NCBI GenBank assembly: GCA_945788155.1
Contig: CALZKX010000037.1
Span: forward strand, 1 to 18,116
Reading direction: 5' to 3'
Origin: an uncultured Flavobacteriaceae bacterium
Lineage (GTDB): Bacteria > Bacteroidota > Bacteroidia > Flavobacteriales > Flavobacteriaceae
DNA: 18,116 bases
How positions within the stretch are numbered: the first letter of the stretch is position 1; each line of letters starts with the position of its first letter. This document shows, piece after piece, positions 14,686 to 18,116 of this stretch. The notes beneath the pieces are model-generated. The model made no database searches, was not told where the DNA came from, and saw only the letters and a list, made by a program, of their open reading frames with translations. The position numbers were made by a program, and so were the translations under genes.

Positions 14686-15517
14686 TATAACTATTATAAA
14701 AGCAAGTGGAGAGGAAGCTCCTTTTCAAGTAGAAAAATTGAAAAGTTCATTGCAAAGAGCAGGTGCCGATAAAACGGTAATTAATCAAATAATACAAGAA
14801 ATTGAAGCTGCGCTTTATCATGGGATTACCACCAAAAAGATCTATCAAATGGCATTCAAGATTCTAAAGGGTAAATCAAGGGTAAGTGCTTCTAAATACA
14901 AACTCAAAAAAGCCATTATGGAATTGGGACCATCGGGATTTCCTTTTGAAAAATTTGTCGGCAAAATCCTGGAGATGGAAGGTTTTCAAACCGAAGTTGG
15001 TGTTATAGTACAAGGGCATTGCGTACAGCACGAAATAGATGTGGCCGCAATAAAGGACAATAGGCACTATATGATAGAATGTAAATACCACAGTGGCCAA
15101 GGTAGATTCTGTAATGTAAAAATCCCACTTTATATTCAATCTAGGTTTCTAGATGTCGAAAAACAATGGAAAAAGCAATTGAGCCACCAAACAAAATTCC
15201 ATCAAGGTTGGGTTTTTACAAATACTCGTTTTACAACCGATGCCATTCAATTTGGCACCTGTATGGGATTGGGCCTAGTAAGTTGGGATTACCCAAAAAA
15301 CAATAGCCTCAAATATAGAATAGACAAGTTGGGCATGCATCCTTTAACAGCCCTGACAACATTAACCAAGGCAGAAAAAACAAAACTATTGGACACAGGC
15401 ATTGTACTGTGTAAAGAGCTTCACGAAAAACCTAAATTATTAGAGCAGATAGGAATTGACAAAGTAAGACATAAAAAGATTTTAGAAGATTCGGAAGCGT
15501 TGTGCACAATACATTAA
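14678..15517 (+). CDS. ATP-cone domain fused to Mrr-type PD-(D/E)xK nuclease
   Basis: This 279-residue protein combines an N-terminal ATP-cone (about 4-85; VEKLKSSLQRAGA, then GITTKKIYQMAFKILK), the nucleotide-sensing fold of NrdR and ribonucleotide reductases, with a restriction-endonuclease-like domain (about 86-205). The nuclease core is Asp121 (HEIDVAA), Glu134 and Lys136 (MIECKYH), preceded by FEKFVGKILEMEGF typical of Mrr proteins, so the catalytic set is complete. The C-terminus (LLEQIGIDKVRHKKIL) looks like a helix-hairpin-helix. I chose the ATG at 14678, which overlaps the channel stop by 8 bp, because the ATP-cone begins there. A longer frame from 14645 adds 11 residues. A dATP/ATP-gated DNase is the natural hypothesis. 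Confidence 0.83.
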   Translation: MNNITIIKASGEEAPFQVEKLKSSLQRAGADKTVINQIIQEIEAALYHGITTKKIYQMAFKILKGKSRVSASKYKLKKAIMELGPSGFPFEKFVGKILEMEGFQTEVGVIVQGHCVQHEIDVAAIKDNRHYMIECKYHSGQGRFCNVKIPLYIQSRFLDVEKQWKKQLSHQTKFHQGWVFTNTRFTTDAIQFGTCMGLGLVSWDYPKNNSLKYRIDKLGMHPLTALTTLTKAEKTKLLDTGIVLCKELHEKPKLLEQIGIDKVRHKKILEDSEALCTIH

Positions 15518-15565
15518 AAGAAAAAATAATTAAATAAACAGTCATTAATTCTAAAAATACTACAG

Positions 15566-15820
15566 ATGGAAACCGAAGAAATGCAAAAACAGAATAATAT
15601 AGACCTAGAACCATTTTACCAAGTATTGGAAGATGACCCAAAACTTCTTGAAGAAGCCCTTGAAATATTGCTGGGAATGGTAAATTTTGAGCCTAAATCC
15701 ATAAAGAAGTTGGTCCTCATAATCAAAGAGGATTCCCGCAATCTATATAATGAAATAGTAGAATTGAGCAAATCAGACCAAAACCAAGGAAATACGCCTT
15801 CCTGTTGTGGTGGACATTAA
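15566..15820 (+). CDS. small acidic helical protein ending in CCGGH
   Basis: This 84-residue soluble protein has no recognised family. It is predicted to be mostly helical (DLEPFYQVLEDDPKLLEEALEILLGMV, split by the DDP turn), with a polar linker. It ends abruptly in Cys-Cys-Gly-Gly-His (residues 80-84), a plausible metal or thiol handle. It lies between the ATP-cone nuclease and the beta-CASP nuclease, with 14 bp to the latter, so it is likely part of that transcript. Evidence that it is real comes from its location, normal codon use and lack of any better frame. Confidence 0.62.
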   Translation: METEEMQKQNNIDLEPFYQVLEDDPKLLEEALEILLGMVNFEPKSIKKLVLIIKEDSRNLYNEIVELSKSDQNQGNTPSCCGGH

Positions 15821-15834
15821 GAAATAACACAAAA

Positions 15835-17208
15835 ATGAAAAACAATAAAATTAACATCCACTTTTTGGGAGCGGCAGGGACAGTAACAGGCTCAAAATAT
15901 CTGGTGGACACAGGAGAAAGAAAAATATTGATAGACTGCGGACTTTTTCAAGGTTTGAAGGAATTACGCCTTAAAAACTGGGAATATCCACCTATAAAGG
16001 TTTCAGAAATTGATATGGTTTTGCTTACACACGGTCATATGGACCACACTGGCTATTTACCAAGATTGGTAAAACAAGGGTTCAATGGTTCTATCTATGG
16101 TACCAATCCCACTTTGGACATCGCAAAAATCATTTTGAACGATAGTGCCAAAATACAAGAACAAGAAGCCGAACGAGCCAACAAAGAAGGGTATTCCAGA
16201 CACAATCCTGCAAAACCACTTTACGACTTAAATGATGTGGAACATACCATTCCGCATTTTAAAGGAGTTCCTCAATCACAATGGATTCCATTATTTGATG
16301 GTATCAGGGCGAGATTTCAATATAACGGACACATCTTGGGTGCAACTTATATTGACTTGGATGTACATGGAAAACGCTTTGTTTTTTCAGGTGATATTGG
16401 TAGAACAAACGATTTGCTGTTATATCCACCCTTAAAACCAAAAAAAGCAGATGTCCTTTTCATCGAATCAACCTATGGTGGCAGATTTCATCCTGAAGAA
16501 GCAGAAGCCATTCCGCAAATAGAAAAATTGGTTAATGAAACTATTAACAATGGAGGCAGTTTATTTATTCCAAGTTTTTCGGTAGAGCGAGCTCAATTGA
16601 TGATGTTGATTTTCTGGAGATTACTAAAGGAAAACAAAATTCCAAGAGTCCCAATGATTATGGATAGTCCAATGGGTGCCAATGTATTGGAACTGTTTCA
16701 TAGAACACGTGATTGGCACAGACTGAAAGACCACGAATGTGACGAAATGTGTTCTAATTTCACTGTTGTAAGTAGTTACAGAGAGACTATGGAATTAAGA
16801 ACAGACAATAAACCAAAAATCGTAATTGCAGGAAGCGGGATGCTCACAGGAGGAAGGATGCTCAACTATCTAGAAAAACAGGCACAAAATCCAAATAATA
16901 CACTACTTTTTATAGGTTATCAAGCTGAAGGCACACGAGGAAGAAAATTATTGGAAGGCGAAAAAGAACTAAAAGTGTACGGAAAATGGGTGCCTTTTAA
17001 AATGCAGGTCGCAGAAATTGAAGGCCTTTCGGCACACGCAGACCACGCCGAACTTATGGATTGGATGGGCAAAATAAAAAACAAACCCGAACGTATTTTC
17101 ATTGTTCACGGTGAAAAAGAAAGTGCAGAAGCATTACAAAAGGGTATCAAGGAAACCTATGAATGGGATTCAGAAATTCCGCAATTATATAGTATTGAAA
17201 ACGTATAA
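15835..17208 (+). CDS. beta-CASP metallo-beta-lactamase nuclease (CPSF73/YSH1-like)
   Basis: This 457-residue protein has the full two-metal nuclease set. These are HGHMDH (66-71), His166 (NGHILGA), Asp187 (FSGDIGR), the beta-CASP motif ESTYGGR (211-217) with SFSVERAQ (248-255), IAGSGMLTGGRM (331-342), SAHADH (399-404) and a terminal His425 (IVHGEKES). This is the order seen in RNA-processing enzymes related to CPSF73 and Ysh1, so RNA cleavage or 5' exonuclease action in the cytoplasm is likely. The start is set at 15835, where homology begins 14 bp after the previous stop. An in-frame ATG at 15805 would overlap the upstream gene. It abuts the next gene with no gap. Confidence 0.93.
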   Translation: MKNNKINIHFLGAAGTVTGSKYLVDTGERKILIDCGLFQGLKELRLKNWEYPPIKVSEIDMVLLTHGHMDHTGYLPRLVKQGFNGSIYGTNPTLDIAKIILNDSAKIQEQEAERANKEGYSRHNPAKPLYDLNDVEHTIPHFKGVPQSQWIPLFDGIRARFQYNGHILGATYIDLDVHGKRFVFSGDIGRTNDLLLYPPLKPKKADVLFIESTYGGRFHPEEAEAIPQIEKLVNETINNGGSLFIPSFSVERAQLMMLIFWRLLKENKIPRVPMIMDSPMGANVLELFHRTRDWHRLKDHECDEMCSNFTVVSSYRETMELRTDNKPKIVIAGSGMLTGGRMLNYLEKQAQNPNNTLLFIGYQAEGTRGRKLLEGEKELKVYGKWVPFKMQVAEIEGLSAHADHAELMDWMGKIKNKPERIFIVHGEKESAEALQKGIKETYEWDSEIPQLYSIENV

Positions 17209-17775
17209 ATGCTAATTGAAGTAAAAAATGATACTATGAACAATAAAAAAACTAATACCAACTGGTACGTTATCACAGGTGGACCAAGTACCGGAAAAAC
17301 TACAGTTATCAATATGCTGCAAGAAAGAGGTTACAAAACCACCATTGAGCATGCAAGACATTATATTGATACCATGCGTGACGAAGGAGAAACAGTAGAA
17401 GAAATTAGAAATAACAAAATAAAATTCCAATTAGGTGTTTTGGATATGCAAATAGAACAAGAAGCATCTATCCAGCCAGGGGATACGATTTTTCTGGATC
17501 GTGCCATTCCGGATGCCTTGGCATATTATCGGTTTTTAAAATTAGAAGTTGATGATATGCTTACAAAAGCCATACAAAACGCACATTATAAAAAAATATT
17601 CATTCTTGACAGGCTTCCCTTAATAAATGATTATGCGAGGTTAGAAAACGAAAAAGATCAGATAAAAATCCATCGCTTAATCATCGAAGTTTATGAAGAC
17701 TTGGGATTTCCAATCGTTTTTGTTCCGGTATTACCTCCTGATGAACGGGTAGAATTTATTTTAAACAACATTTAA
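17209..17775 (+). CDS. AAA_28-type P-loop ATPase/kinase-like protein
   Basis: This 188-residue protein has a Walker A motif GPSTGKTT (25-32) directly after an N-terminal strand (WYVITG). A signature EHARHYID (47-54) and a Walker-B-like FLDRAIPDA (95-103) follow, with Arg-rich lid elements (DRLP, DYARLE), consistent with the AAA_28 group of small predicted nucleoside or metabolite kinases/ATPases. The substrate is unknown. The first ATG follows the previous stop without a gap. The ATG at 17236 (residue 10) is an equally good or better start, because homology begins about eight residues later. Coupling to the beta-CASP nuclease suggests a shared role. Confidence 0.83.
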   Translation: MLIEVKNDTMNNKKTNTNWYVITGGPSTGKTTVINMLQERGYKTTIEHARHYIDTMRDEGETVEEIRNNKIKFQLGVLDMQIEQEASIQPGDTIFLDRAIPDALAYYRFLKLEVDDMLTKAIQNAHYKKIFILDRLPLINDYARLENEKDQIKIHRLIIEVYEDLGFPIVFVPVLPPDERVEFILNNI

Positions 17776-17818
17776 TTCGGATGGAAATCTAAAACCCTTT
17801 ATATTTATACATAAGCCA

Positions 17819-18116
17819 ATGCAGAAAATAGTTTCGTTTAATATCATTCCCTATATGCCTTTATTTATTTTGATAAGTAGTACAGGCATAAAAGCACAGA
17901 ATGAAATGCTTATTAGCCAACTATCGGAAAGAATGGTCACACGTGAAAATTATGATAAAAACGGAAAATTGATAAACAACCAAACGTTTCAAATAGGAAA
18001 TGTAACGGAAACAGAAAAATATTATGAAATAGAGGTGGTTACCGAGCTCTTTGACGAAAGTGGAAAATCCACAGACAAATACACGACCTCCTACCGCTGT
18101 AAACCTGAAGAATCCA
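17819..18116 (+). CDS. exported protein, 3' end cut by window edge
   Basis: An open frame of 99 codons begins at an ATG 43 bp after the previous gene and runs off the end of the window. The first 27 residues form a signal peptide (MPLFILISSTGIKAQ) with likely cleavage after KA. The mature part has strand-like alternation (TFQIGNVTETEKYYEIEVVTE, shown only in part) and a Cys in SYRC. It faintly recalls TapB/DUF3108-like secreted proteins of Bacteroidota, but I would not assign it. The leader (AAACCC to ATAAGCC) is AT-rich, and no clear promoter precedes it. Confidence 0.6.
   Translation, partial: MQKIVSFNIIPYMPLFILISSTGIKAQNEMLISQLSERMVTRENYDKNGKLINNQTFQIGNVTETEKYYEIEVVTELFDESGKSTDKYTTSYRCKPEES

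Noticed and set aside
3641..17775. A known named anti-phage system
   Set aside because: AlbA_2, Mrr and P-loop domains occur in defence islands, but no defined set such as R-M, CBASS or Gabija is complete here. Kept only as a hypothesis.

Overview
The window reads as a stretch of a flavobacterial (Bacteroidota, Flavobacteriaceae-like) chromosome or large accessory island. This rests on strong AT bias, AT-rich translation starts without Shine-Dalgarno sequences, one candidate promoter with the Bacteroidota -7 motif (TAnnTTTG), and Bacteroidota-style lipoproteins and outer-membrane proteins. All 25 genes I accept lie on the + strand, many only 0-30 bp apart or overlapping. No gene-free stretch exceeds 300 bp. 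I see no tRNA, rRNA, IS element, phage gene or CRISPR array. The genus cannot be fixed from sequence alone.

Layout. (1) 1-1823: the 3' part of a c-type cytochrome, a porin-like outer-membrane barrel and a small haem-binding lipoprotein, closed by a terminator-like hairpin (1835-1890). (2) 1929-3460: five very small proteins with a metal theme: a Met-rich lipoprotein, a His-tailed membrane protein, an HMA (CxxC) chaperone, a SHOCT membrane protein and a DUF5676-like membrane protein. No P-type ATPase or efflux pump for this set is inside the window. (3) 3461-3640: a 180-bp intergenic region with a candidate promoter and three dyads. (4) 3641-13170: a long run holding a membrane-anchored AlbA_2/Schlafen-like protein, a lycopene-cyclase-domain membrane protein, a TRASH-like Cys lipoprotein, a universal stress protein, type II NADH dehydrogenase, an APC permease, archaeal-type (type II) GAPDH, FbaB class I aldolase, a membrane-anchored alpha/beta hydrolase and an FAD oxidoreductase with a Cys/His-rich tail. 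(5) 13287-17775: a double-domain Usp, a K+ channel, an ATP-cone/Mrr-type nuclease fusion, a small CCGGH-tailed protein, a beta-CASP metallo-beta-lactamase nuclease and an AAA_28-type P-loop protein, followed by the 5' part of an exported protein.

Taken together (inference), the region looks like a stress and energy-limitation island. It combines alternative respiration (NDH-2, cytochromes), an unusual lower-glycolysis/gluconeogenesis pair, Usp proteins, ion flux, metal (probably copper) handling and RNA/DNA nucleases. The least explained parts are the K+ channel with its overlapping ATP-cone nuclease and downstream nuclease/P-loop genes, the membrane AlbA_2 plus cyclase-like pair, and the minimal metal-binding cassette.
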